Assembly (NCBI GenBank): GCA_937132145.1
Contig: CAKZNY010000414.1
Coordinates: 1 to 12,444, forward strand
From: an uncultured Paracoccaceae bacterium
GTDB lineage: Bacteria; Pseudomonadota; Alphaproteobacteria; Rhodobacterales; Rhodobacteraceae
Length of the DNA stretch: 12,444 nucleotides
Direction: 5' to 3'
A program made the position numbers and the translations under genes. Below the pieces are notes generated by a model, which was given only the letters and a program-made list of their open reading frames with translations, ran no database searches and was not told where the DNA came from. Positions 6,138 through 12,444 of the stretch are shown here, one piece after another. Every line of letters begins with the position of its first letter. Within the stretch, counting starts at the first letter, position 1.

Positions 6138-7115
6138 ATGGCAGCCAAGAAGCCAAACGTCTCGAAAAAAGAGCTTTTGCACTATTATCGCGAAATGCTG
6201 ATGATCCGTAGATTCGAGGAAAAGGCCGGCCAATTATATGGCATGGGCCTGATCGGCGGCTTCTGCCACCTATATATCGGACAGGAAGCAATCGTTGTCG
6301 GCCTTGAGGCGGGCACAAAAGAGGGCGACCAGCGCGTGACCTCGTACCGCGATCACGGCCATATGCTGGCCTGCGGCATGGACCCCAAAGGCGTTATGGC
6401 CGAGCTGACTGGCCGCAAAGACGGATATTCCGGCGGCAAGGGCGGCTCCATGCATATGTTCTCCAAGGAGAAGAATTTCTATGGTGGCAACGGCATTGTG
6501 GCCGCACAGGTTCCGATTGGCGCGGGCTTGGCGTTTGCCAACAAGTATCGCGGCAATGACAACGTAAGCTTTGCGTATTTCGGTGATGGTGCATCGAATC
6601 AGGGGCAGGTTTACGAGACATTCAACATGGCCTCGCTTTGGCAGTTACCGGTCGTGTTTGTGATTGAAAACAACCATTATGCCATGGGTACCAGCCAGGA
6701 ACGCTCGTCTTCCACCCCTGCGATCCACACACGCGGCGTGGCGTTTGGCATTCCGGGCGAGGAAGTTGACGGCATGGATGTGCTGGCCGTAAGGGCGGCT
6801 GGTGCTAAGGCCACCGCGCATTGTCGGGCTGGCAAAGGGCCGTATATCCTTGAGATGAACACCTATCGCTATCGCGGGCATTCCATGTCTGATCCGGCGA
6901 AATATCGCACCCGCGAAGAGGTCCAGAAGATCAAAGAAGAACGCGACCCGATCGACCACGTCCGCGAGATGCTGCTTACGGGTGGCCATGCCGATGAAGA
7001 TACGCTGAAAGCCATCGACAAAGAAATCAAAGCGGTGGTTTCCGAGGCCGCCCAGTTTGCCACCGACAGCCCAGAGCCGGATCTTTCCGAGCTTTGGACA
7101 GATATATACGTGTGA
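6138..7115 (+). CDS. pdhA: Pyruvate dehydrogenase E1 component, alpha subunit
   Basis: E1 alpha, with E1 beta, decarboxylates pyruvate on thiamine diphosphate and passes the acetyl group to lipoyl-E2, feeding acetyl-CoA into the TCA cycle. The 325-aa protein has the size of short bacterial E1 alpha proteins. It shows LLHYYREMLMIRRFEEKAG near the N-terminus, the GKGGSMHMF segment, the cofactor motif from GDGASNQG (149-156) to IENN (176-179), and the YRYRGHSMSDP loop with the active-site-type His248. That loop keeps the serines that kinases modify in mitochondrial E1 alpha, but no kinase gene is seen here. GGGAG at 6126-6130 is 7 bases before the ATG. pdhB follows after 12 bases. It is very similar in layout to other alphaproteobacterial pdhA genes. 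Confidence 0.97.
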   Translation: MAAKKPNVSKKELLHYYREMLMIRRFEEKAGQLYGMGLIGGFCHLYIGQEAIVVGLEAGTKEGDQRVTSYRDHGHMLACGMDPKGVMAELTGRKDGYSGGKGGSMHMFSKEKNFYGGNGIVAAQVPIGAGLAFANKYRGNDNVSFAYFGDGASNQGQVYETFNMASLWQLPVVFVIENNHYAMGTSQERSSSTPAIHTRGVAFGIPGEEVDGMDVLAVRAAGAKATAHCRAGKGPYILEMNTYRYRGHSMSDPAKYRTREEVQKIKEERDPIDHVREMLLTGGHADEDTLKAIDKEIKAVVSEAAQFATDSPEPDLSELWTDIYV

Positions 7116-7127
7116 GGAATTAACAAA

Positions 7128-8489
7128 ATGGCAATTCAAATTCTAATGCCCGCGCTGTCGCCAACTATGGAAGAAGGCACGCTGGCCAAATGGCTGGTTT
7201 CCGTCGGCGACACTGTATCCTCTGGCGATATTCTGGCCGAGATCGAAACCGACAAAGCAACGATGGAATTCGAAGCGGTCGAGGAAGGTGTGATCGGGCA
7301 ACTGGTGGTTCCTGAAGGGACAGAGGGCGTAAAGGTTAACGCCGTGATCGCGGTTCTGCTTGAAGATGGCGAAGATGCGTCGGCGATTGAAGTGACGGCT
7401 CCGGTGGTGGAAACGCCGACAAAAGCCCCTGCCCCAATTCCGGCGGTTGCCGCCCCCCCCGTCGCCGTGGTTATTCCGGTTGAGGATGACCTGCCCGAAG
7501 GCACAACGTTCAAATCCATGACCGTGCGCGAGGCGTTGCGCGAAGCGATGTCCGAAGAAATGCGCGCCAACGAAAACGTATTCCTGATGGGCGAAGAAGT
7601 TGCCGAATATCAGGGCGCGTATAAAATTTCCCAAGGTATGCTGGACGAATTCGGCGCGAAACGCGTGATCGACACACCGATTACCGAGCATGGTTTTACC
7701 GGCCTCGCCGTTGGTGCCGCTTTTGCCGGTCTGAACCCGATTGTCGAATTCATGACCTTCAACTTCGCCCTGCAAGCGATGGATCACATCATCAACTCGG
7801 CCGCCAAGACATTGTATATGTCCGGCGGCCAGCTGAACTGCCCTATCGTTTTTCGCGGTGCAAATGGGGCGGCAGCAAGGGTTGCAGCGCAGCACAGCCA
7901 TGATTTCTCGGCGTGGTATGCACAAATTCCGGGGCTTAAAGTTTTGTCCCCTTACTCTGCCGCAGATGCCAAGGGCCTGTTGAAATCCGCTATTCGCGAC
8001 CAGAACCCCGTGGTGTTCCTCGAAAACGAGATGCTTTACGGCCGCAGTTTCGATGTGCCCGAGATCGACGATTATACCGTCCCCATCGGCAAGGCCAAAA
8101 TCTGGCGCGAAGGCACGGATGTGACCATCGTCAGTTTCAGCATCGGTATGCAATATGCGCTTGAGGCCGCCGACAAGCTGGCCGAAGAAGGCATTTCCGC
8201 CGAGGTCATCGACCTGCGGACTTTGCGCCCGATGGATACGGAAGCGATCATCAAATCGGTGAAGAAAACCAACCGTTGTGTGACGGTCGAAGGAGGGTTC
8301 CCTGTGGCCTCGATTGGCAACCATATCTCGGCGGTTCTGATGGAACAGGCGTTTGATTATCTTGACGCTCCGGTCATCAATTGCACAGGCAAAGACGTGC
8401 CGATGCCGTATGCCGCCAACCTCGAAAAACTGGCCCTGATCACGACGGACGAAGTGATTGCCGCCGTTAAATCAGTAACTTACCGTTAA
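7128..8489 (+). CDS. pdhB: Pyruvate dehydrogenase E1 beta subunit with N-terminal lipoyl domain
   Basis: A 453-aa protein, longer than plain E1 beta (about 325) because residues 1-80 or so form a lipoyl domain with Lys43 in [17 protein letters not shown] as the attachment site. A Pro/Ala-rich linker follows (about 90-122), then the E1 beta body from about 125, with [13 protein letters not shown] near 154-166 holding the conserved glutamates, [17 protein letters not shown], and the C-terminal transketolase-like domain. Lipoylated E1 beta is a known trait of several alphaproteobacteria. GAGGA around 7114-7118, overlapping the pdhA stop, acts as binding site, and pdhC begins 11 bases after the stop, so the three are one operon. 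The linker is partly encoded by a run of eight Cs (7453-7460); the frame is intact there. Confidence 0.97.
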   Translation: MAIQILMPALSPTMEEGTLAKWLVSVGDTVSSGDILAEIETDKATMEFEAVEEGVIGQLVVPEGTEGVKVNAVIAVLLEDGEDASAIEVTAPVVETPTKAPAPIPAVAAPPVAVVIPVEDDLPEGTTFKSMTVREALREAMSEEMRANENVFLMGEEVAEYQGAYKISQGMLDEFGAKRVIDTPITEHGFTGLAVGAAFAGLNPIVEFMTFNFALQAMDHIINSAAKTLYMSGGQLNCPIVFRGANGAAARVAAQHSHDFSAWYAQIPGLKVLSPYSAADAKGLLKSAIRDQNPVVFLENEMLYGRSFDVPEIDDYTVPIGKAKIWREGTDVTIVSFSIGMQYALEAADKLAEEGISAEVIDLRTLRPMDTEAIIKSVKKTNRCVTVEGGFPVASIGNHISAVLMEQAFDYLDAPVINCTGKDVPMPYAANLEKLALITTDEVIAAVKSVTYR

Positions 8490-8500
8490 GGAGAGCAGAC

Positions 8501-9793
8501 ATGCCTATCAACATAACGATGCCCGCGCTTTCCCCGACAATGGAAGAAGGCACGCTGGCCAAATGGCTGGTTAAGGAAGGCGATACGGTGCAATCCGGCG
8601 ATGTCATGGCCGAGATCGAGACGGACAAAGCCACGATGGAATTCGAGGCTGTGGACGAGGGCGTGATCGGTAAAATCGTTGTGCCCGAAGGCACAGAAGG
8701 CGTGAAAGTTAACGCCGTGATCGCGATTCTTCTTGAGGATGGCGAGGATGCCTCGGCGATCTCTGATACGCCAACCGCAACGCCTGCTGCGGCCGTAACC
8801 GAAGAAGTCGTCGCTGCCGAAGTTGCGCCTGTCGCCACTCAGGCTCCGGCACCTAAGGCACCGGCAACCAACGATGGTACCCGCGTATTCGCCTCCCCCC
8901 TCGCCCGTCGCATTGCGGCAGACAAAGGTTTGGACCTAGCCAATATCACAGGTTCCGGCCCCAAAGGTCGCATCGTCAAAGCAGACGTGGAAAATGCAAC
9001 CGCAACCGCTGCAACAGCAATGCAACCGCCGAGCGCCAGCGAGGCCCCCTCGATGCCTCAAGGTGCAGACGCGGAAACCGTCAAGAAAATGTATGCGGAT
9101 CGGGAATACGAGGAAGTCAAGCTCGACGGGATGCGCAAAATCATTGCAGCCCGCCTGACGGAAGCCAAACAGACCGTGCCGCATTTTTACCTGCGCCGTG
9201 ATATTCGACTGGATGCCTTGCTGGAATTCCGTTCAAGGCTGAACAAGACGCTGGAATCCAAAGGCATTAAGATTTCGGTGAATGATTTCATAATCAAAGC
9301 CTCTGCGCTGGCCCTGCAAGATGTACCCGATTGCAACGCTGTCTGGGCGGGTGACCGGATTTTGAAACTTGCACCCTCCGATGTGGCCGTGGCTGTGGCC
9401 ATCAAAGGCGGCTTGTTTACGCCGGTTTTACGCGATAGCCACCTCAAAACCTTGTCAGCATTGTCCGCCGAGATGAAAGACCTCGCCGCCCGTGCGCGGG
9501 ATCGAAAATTGATGCCTCATGAATATCAAGGCGGTAGTTTTGCCATTTCGAACCTCGGGATGATGGGCATTGATAATTTCGATGCGGTTATTAACCCGCC
9601 TCAAGCCTCTATTTTGGCTGTAGGGGCTGGCACCAAGAAACCTGTGGTTAACGCCGACGGAGAACTGGGAATCGCTACTGTCATGTCCGTGACACTATCG
9701 GTAGACCACCGTGTAATCGACGGCGCGCTTGGAGCAACATTCCTTGCCGCCATCGCGGGGTATCTGGAAGAACCGCTGAGCATGTTGGTATAA
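8501..9793 (+). CDS. pdhC: Dihydrolipoamide acetyltransferase (E2) of pyruvate dehydrogenase
   Basis: E2 forms the core of the complex and hands the acetyl group from the lipoyl arm to CoA. The 430 residues contain one lipoyl domain (1-80, Lys43 in [13 protein letters not shown]), an Ala/Pro-rich linker, the E1/E3-binding domain (about 128-166, FASPLARRIAADKGLDLANI then GSGPKGRIVKADV), a second linker, and the acyltransferase domain (about 195-430) ending with DHRVIDG, where His403 and Asp407 are the catalytic pair. GGAGA lies 7 bases before the ATG. The lipoyl domain is strikingly like that of pdhB. The gene is the last of the operon and is followed by a terminator; the E3 gene lpd must be elsewhere. 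Length and order of domains are normal for a single-lipoyl E2. Confidence 0.97.
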   Translation: MPINITMPALSPTMEEGTLAKWLVKEGDTVQSGDVMAEIETDKATMEFEAVDEGVIGKIVVPEGTEGVKVNAVIAILLEDGEDASAISDTPTATPAAAVTEEVVAAEVAPVATQAPAPKAPATNDGTRVFASPLARRIAADKGLDLANITGSGPKGRIVKADVENATATAATAMQPPSASEAPSMPQGADAETVKKMYADREYEEVKLDGMRKIIAARLTEAKQTVPHFYLRRDIRLDALLEFRSRLNKTLESKGIKISVNDFIIKASALALQDVPDCNAVWAGDRILKLAPSDVAVAVAIKGGLFTPVLRDSHLKTLSALSAEMKDLAARARDRKLMPHEYQGGSFAISNLGMMGIDNFDAVINPPQASILAVGAGTKKPVVNADGELGIATVMSVTLSVDHRVIDGALGATFLAAIAGYLEEPLSMLV

Positions 9794-9794
9794 A

Positions 9795-9825
9795 TAAAAG
9801 GGCCGGGTCATTGCCGGCCGTTTTA
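9795..9825. terminator. Terminator of the pdhABC operon, bidirectional shape
   Basis: GGCCGG (9801-9806) and CCGGCC (9814-9819) enclose a 7-base loop. Outside one G-G mismatch, TAAAA and TTTTA extend the stem and give T tracts on both strands. It starts just after the pdhC stop and also ends at the stop of the possible minus-strand ORF at 9826-9999. Confidence 0.85.
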
Positions 9826-9999
9826 TTAATCCGATATCAACGCGCGCCAATCCAGCGGCGCGGAGGGCGCGGCGACTTCTGATCGAGGTGCGTTAAATTC
9901 CAGCTCGCTCCACTGTGTTGAAACTATCATTGGATAAACGAGGAGGGCTATGACCACAAAGCTTATCAAGCCCAGGGTCGTTTTCATTTCAAAAACCAT
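9826..9999 (-). CDS. Possible small membrane protein, 57 aa
   Basis: I do not recognise this protein. On the minus strand the frame reads MVFEMKTTLGLISFVVIALL, continues with VYPMIVSTQWSELEFNAP and ends WRALISD. Residues about 9-27 make one hydrophobic helix; the lysine before it and the acidic tail after it suggest an N-in, C-out single-pass protein, or an uncleaved signal peptide. The stop meets the shared terminator of pdhC, which would serve this strand too, and an AT-rich region with -10-like boxes lies upstream. Against it: no clear ribosome binding site before either ATG (9999 or 9987), and the short length. It is oriented convergently to pdhC and divergently from infC. I hold it more likely real than not, but only just. 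Confidence 0.45.
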   Translation of the reverse strand: MVFEMKTTLGLISFVVIALLVYPMIVSTQWSELEFNAPRSEVAAPSAPLDWRALISD

Positions 10000-10166
10000 A
10001 CTTAAGCCCGATACTTGTCACGTTACGTTACACTACACCACGCGCCCAAAGAATCGCTGGGCACGTTAGCGAATAATATCACATAAACAGGATGAAGATT
10101 GCATTAATTTATAATCGCATTCAAATGTGGCACAATTTCGATTTAATTAAGATAGTTTGCGGGCAA

Positions 10167-10235
10167 GAATATCAGCGCTCTTAGATGCAGCATCGGGGCT
10201 AACTTGCAGCAATTGCATCAAAAGCGCTGTTATTT
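10167..10235. repeat. Long imperfect inverted repeat, possible structured RNA
   Basis: The arms 10167-10190 and 10213-10235 can form about 21 pairs: GAATA with TATTT, then CAGCGCT with AGCGCTG, TT with AA, and GATGCAG with TTGCATC, broken only by a T-T and an A-A mismatch and one bulged C. The loop is 22 bases. No T tract follows on either strand, so it is not a typical terminator. It lies just upstream of the likely infC promoter. Confidence 0.6.
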
Positions 10236-10247
10236 CACCGGATACTA

Positions 10248-10274
10248 TTGACGAGCGCCGTATTATTATACACT
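10248..10274 (+). promoter_or_regulatory. Candidate promoter for infC
   Basis: TTGACG (10248-10253) and TACACT (10269-10274) are 15 bases apart; an overlapping TATACA at 10267-10272 is closer still. Transcription would begin near 10281 and leave a leader of about 55 bases. The -35 is good, the spacing is short, so this is tentative. Confidence 0.35.
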
Positions 10275-10337
10275 TATCCTTATACCGGTGCGGAATCCCG
10301 TATCGATTGTTGAAAATGACAAAAGGACTTGTAGGCC

Positions 10338-10886
10338 ATAGCCCGTAGACCACATAACGCGCCACCGCAGCGCGACACCGGACCCCGCGTTAATGAACGC
10401 ATTACATCCGCAGAAATCCGACTAATTGGCGCCGACGGCGAAAATGTAGGCGTTGTCTCCCCCGCGACGGGGTTGGAAATGGCGCAAGAGGTTGGACTCG
10501 ATTTGGTGGAAATTTCCCCAAACGCAAAACCGCCTGTTGTGAAAATCATGGATTTCGGCAAGTTCAAATACGAACAGCAGAAACGTGATTCCGAAGCGCG
10601 CAAAAAGCAGAAAATCATCGAGGTTAAGGAAGTCAAATTCCGCCCGAACACTGATACGCACGACTACAATGTGAAGATGCGCAATGTGTTCAAGTTCCTT
10701 GAGAACGGCGACAAGGTGAAGATCACCCTGCGTTTTCGTGGCCGTGAAATGGCGCATCAGGATCTGGGGCGTAAATTGTTGCGCCGCGTGGCCGATGACA
10801 TCACAGAGATTGGAAAAATCGATATGATGCCCAAAATGGAAGGTCGCCAGATGGTGATGATGATTAACCCGCTTAAACAGCAGTAA
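10338..10886 (+). CDS. infC: Translation initiation factor IF-3, ATA start
   Basis: IF3 binds the 30S subunit, keeps 50S away and checks the start codon and initiator tRNA. The 182-aa product has the IF3-N domain (about 1-82: [20 protein letters not shown], then [17 protein letters not shown] and [19 protein letters not shown]), a lysine-rich linker helix, and IF3-C (about 90-180: [16 protein letters not shown], ending MMINPLKQQ). Homology to IF3 runs right up to ATA at 10338-10340 (ATA GCC CGT AGA), and a TAG in the same frame lies two codons upstream (10332-10334), so no ATG, GTG or TTG can give the full protein; the first such in-frame codon would cut off some 43 residues or more. AAGGA at 10323-10327 is 10 bases before the ATA. 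Non-standard infC starts serve autoregulation in other bacteria. A strong terminator follows; rpmI/rplT are not adjacent. Confidence 0.93.
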   Translation: MARRPHNAPPQRDTGPRVNERITSAEIRLIGADGENVGVVSPATGLEMAQEVGLDLVEISPNAKPPVVKIMDFGKFKYEQQKRDSEARKKQKIIEVKEVKFRPNTDTHDYNVKMRNVFKFLENGDKVKITLRFRGREMAHQDLGRKLLRRVADDITEIGKIDMMPKMEGRQMVMMINPLKQQ

Positions 10887-10899
10887 TCACCCAGAATTC

Positions 10900-10928
10900 A
10901 AAGGCGGGCATGAACGCCCGCCTTTTTT
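10900..10928 (+). terminator. Factor-independent terminator after infC
   Basis: A perfect 10-base stem (10900-10909 with 10916-10925, loop ATGAAC) runs into six Ts at 10923-10928. It ends infC, so the following acyltransferase gene probably has its own promoter or relies on readthrough. Confidence 0.93.
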
Positions 10929-10975
10929 GTGCCCGCTCATTGGTTCATAAAAACCACAGGAACGAGATATTTTGA

Positions 10976-11845
10976 ATGCCCAAGAAGCGCTCCAAAAAAA
11001 TTCGATACGCTATCGAGTATGCGCTGGTACGGGCATTTCTGGGCATCCTCAAGATTTTCCCGTTTAAGCAACGTGTCAGATACGGCGGGGCATTTTTGGG
11101 CGTTCTGATTGCAAACGTGAAAACTTCGCGGCAGCGGATCGAGAGCAATTTACATACAATTTATCCCGAGATGGCATCTACGGAAATTCGGGAAATCTCC
11201 AAGGCTGTCGGTCACAACTTTGGCCGCTCGTTCGTGGAAATCCTTAACAATGATGCGAGCCGGAAATTCCCCGAATTGCGCCATGCTTCTGGTCCCGGGC
11301 TACAGGTTTTGCGTGATGCGGCGGCTGCGGGAACGGGGGCGATCATTGTCTCAGGGCACTTCGGCCAGTGGGACAGCGCACGGCATTATCTGAAATCCGA
11401 AGGGATGGAGGTCGGCGCGATTTATCGCCCCAGCAGCAACCATTATTTTGACCGGATTTTTGTGCCCCAGATTGAACATGCCGGAAAACCCGCCTTTCCC
11501 AGCGGGCGGCGTGGCACTGCGAATATGCTCAGACATGTGCGCGCGGGCGGCATGGTGGCCATTCTGCTGGATCAGCGGTTTGGTAAAGGCGAATCGCTGG
11601 ATTTCATGGGGCAACCAGCCCTGACTTCCACCGCTGCGGCGAGCATTGCTTTGAAATACGGGCTGCCCATGATTCCGGTTTATGGAACGCGGCGCAATGG
11701 TTCGCTAGACGTGGACATCGTGTTCGAGCAGCCCATTCCCCACACCGATGCCATTACCATGACACAGGCCGTCAACGACAGTTTAGCCGCGCAAGTACGG
11801 CGTAATCCGGGGCAGTGGTACTGGCTGCACAACCGCTGGAGCTAA
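10976..11845 (+). CDS. Lipid A biosynthesis acyltransferase, LpxL/HtrB family
   Basis: A 289-aa membrane-associated acyltransferase that adds a secondary acyl chain to the lipid A precursor at the inner face of the cytoplasmic membrane. The family HX4D motif is seen as SGHFGQWD with His128 and Asp133, followed by IYRPSSNHYFD, the LLDQRFGKGE segment (about 200-209), and the C-terminal QWYWLHNRW that closes most members. A basic N-terminus (PKKRSKK) leads into a hydrophobic stretch (about 14-45), which suits membrane attachment. Length fits the family (about 290-310). The ATG at 10976 is the first start in frame after the infC terminator; AGGA at 10958-10961 is rather far upstream. The final lipid substrate cannot be told from sequence, so I give no gene symbol; a related lysophospholipid acyltransferase is the alternative. 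Confidence 0.88.
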   Translation: MPKKRSKKIRYAIEYALVRAFLGILKIFPFKQRVRYGGAFLGVLIANVKTSRQRIESNLHTIYPEMASTEIREISKAVGHNFGRSFVEILNNDASRKFPELRHASGPGLQVLRDAAAAGTGAIIVSGHFGQWDSARHYLKSEGMEVGAIYRPSSNHYFDRIFVPQIEHAGKPAFPSGRRGTANMLRHVRAGGMVAILLDQRFGKGESLDFMGQPALTSTAAASIALKYGLPMIPVYGTRRNGSLDVDIVFEQPIPHTDAITMTQAVNDSLAAQVRRNPGQWYWLHNRWS

Positions 11846-11853
11846 TATCAGCT

Positions 11854-12444
11854 TCAGGTGAATAGGCCTGCATATTCCTCGCGTAGGGATTTTTTCTGGA
11901 CTTTCCCCATGGTGTTGCGCGGCAAGGCATCCACGATCAAAACCGCTTTAGGGCATTTGAACTTTGCGAGCATTTTGGCCGTCGCCGCCTCCACCGCGCG
12001 AACCGACAAGTCGGCACTTCGCCCCACAACTACCGCCACGACCGCCTCGCCAAAATCGGGGTGCGGCAGGCCGATCACGGCACTTTCCAGCACATCGGGC
12101 AGATCGTCAATCACCGCCTCGACCTCTTTGGGGTAGACGTTCAAACCACCCGAGATAATCAAATCCTTGGAGCGCCCGACGATGGTGATATACCCATCGC
12201 AATCCCGCACCCCAAGATCACCGGTGATAAACCAGCCGTCCGCGCGCAGTTCTGCGGCCGTTTTCTCTGGCATCTGCCAGTATCCGGCGAAAACATTATC
12301 GCCGCGCACCTCAATCGAACCGATCTGGTCTGCGCCCAGCTTAGCGCCGCTCGCGTCCACGATTTTCACCTCAACGCCCGGTAATGGCAGCCCGACGGTA
12401 CCGGGTTTGCGTGCCCCCTCATATGGGTTAGAGGTGTTCATGTT
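11854..12444 (-). CDS. matB: Malonyl-CoA/acyl-CoA synthetase, MatB-like (3' part)
   Basis: An AMP-forming ligase; MatB joins malonate to CoA with ATP, giving malonyl-CoA. Only the C-terminal 196 or so of about 500 residues lie in the window; the frame is open to the right edge, so the ATG at 12441 is internal (NMNTSNPYEG follows the usual TET motif). Seen are the end of the large domain (GTVGLPLPGVEVKIVD), the hinge region GWFITGDLGVRDCDGYI then VGRSKDLIISGGLNVYPKEV, and the mobile C-terminal domain with PRNTMGKVQK, whose lysine is the adenylation residue. Conserved wording such as MNTSNPYEG and RNTMGKVQK is typical of MatB, though other acyl-CoA synthetases are close. It converges on the acyltransferase gene with 8 bases between stops and no clear terminator. 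Confidence 0.85.
   Translation of the reverse strand, partial: NMNTSNPYEGARKPGTVGLPLPGVEVKIVDASGAKLGADQIGSIEVRGDNVFAGYWQMPEKTAAELRADGWFITGDLGVRDCDGYITIVGRSKDLIISGGLNVYPKEVEAVIDDLPDVLESAVIGLPHPDFGEAVVAVVVGRSADLSVRAVEAATAKMLAKFKCPKAVLIVDALPRNTMGKVQKKSLREEYAGLFT

Larger units (their letters stand above)
10000..10337. other. Intergenic leader region before infC
   Basis: About 340 bases without a convincing gene. It holds ACGTTA repeats near 10019-10030 and 10062-10068, a small GCCCA/TGGGC hairpin (10044-10062), an AT-rich block (about 10066-10155) with TATAAT- and TATTAT-like boxes on both strands, the long inverted repeat at 10167-10235, and a candidate infC promoter at 10248-10274. Short open frames on both strands here overlap each other and the infC start. 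Confidence 0.6.

Noticed and set aside
7143-8324. 393-codon minus-strand frame inside pdhB
   Set aside because: Shadow of pdhB; His/Phe/Arg-rich low-plausibility protein opposite a conserved enzyme gene.
10157-10348. 63-codon plus-strand frame before infC
   Set aside because: Runs through the inverted repeat and the candidate promoter, with no recognisable features or binding site.
10147-10365. 72-codon minus-strand frame ending ILARKLS
   Set aside because: It overlaps the infC start, has no good binding site, and its C-terminal half is made of the inverted repeat arms. Its end looks mildly protein-like, so a decayed gene is possible but not supportable.
10941-10956. TGGTT/AACCA inverted repeat before the acyltransferase gene
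   Set aside because: Only 5-base arms with a 6-base loop; expected by chance in this length.

Overview
The window looks like an ordinary chromosomal stretch of an alphaproteobacterium, most likely of the Rhodobacterales (Roseobacter type). The grounds are the gene order purL-bolA-grxD, the zapA/coiled-coil pair divergent from tkt, an ftsB-like gene directly before a pyruvate dehydrogenase operon whose E1 beta subunit carries its own lipoyl domain, infC followed by a lipid A-type acyltransferase, and a MatB-like synthetase. Base composition is moderate (roughly mid-50s percent GC by eye), so I do not name a genus. No mobile element, tRNA, rRNA, CRISPR array or phage gene was seen.

Layout. 1-1296: 3' part of purL (purine synthesis), then a 29-codon membrane ORF with an exceptionally strong ribosome binding site and its own terminator-like hairpin. 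1641-2509: bolA, a one-pass membrane protein of unknown function, and the CGFS monothiol glutaredoxin gene grxD, ending in a good terminator. 2558-3173 (minus): zapA and an upstream small coiled-coil gene, divergent from tkt (3344-5365, transketolase). 5423-5572: a 49-aa membrane protein. 5712-6014: an FtsB/DivIC-like division protein. 6138-9793: pdhA, pdhB and pdhC (E1 alpha, lipoyl-E1 beta, E2) with gaps of about 11-12 bases, ended by a terminator; no E3 (lpd) gene is present here. 9826-9999 (minus): a possible 57-aa membrane protein. 10000-10337: non-coding leader region with a long imperfect inverted repeat. 10338-10886: infC, whose only sensible start is an ATA codon, followed by a strong terminator. 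10976-11845: LpxL/HtrB-family acyltransferase. 11854-12444 (minus): 3' part of a matB-like acyl-CoA synthetase gene, convergent with the previous one.

How the genes fit together. Most are housekeeping: central carbon flow (tkt, pdhABC), iron-sulfur/iron handling (BolA with Grx4), cell division (ZapA, FtsB), translation start (IF3) and envelope lipid synthesis. I found no obvious undescribed multi-gene system. The points most worth a second look are small or regulatory: the ATA start of infC, the 29-aa ORF whose anti-SD match is partly folded into a hairpin, the long inverted repeat before infC, the membrane protein set between bolA and grxD, and inverted repeats and twin -10 boxes before pdhA.
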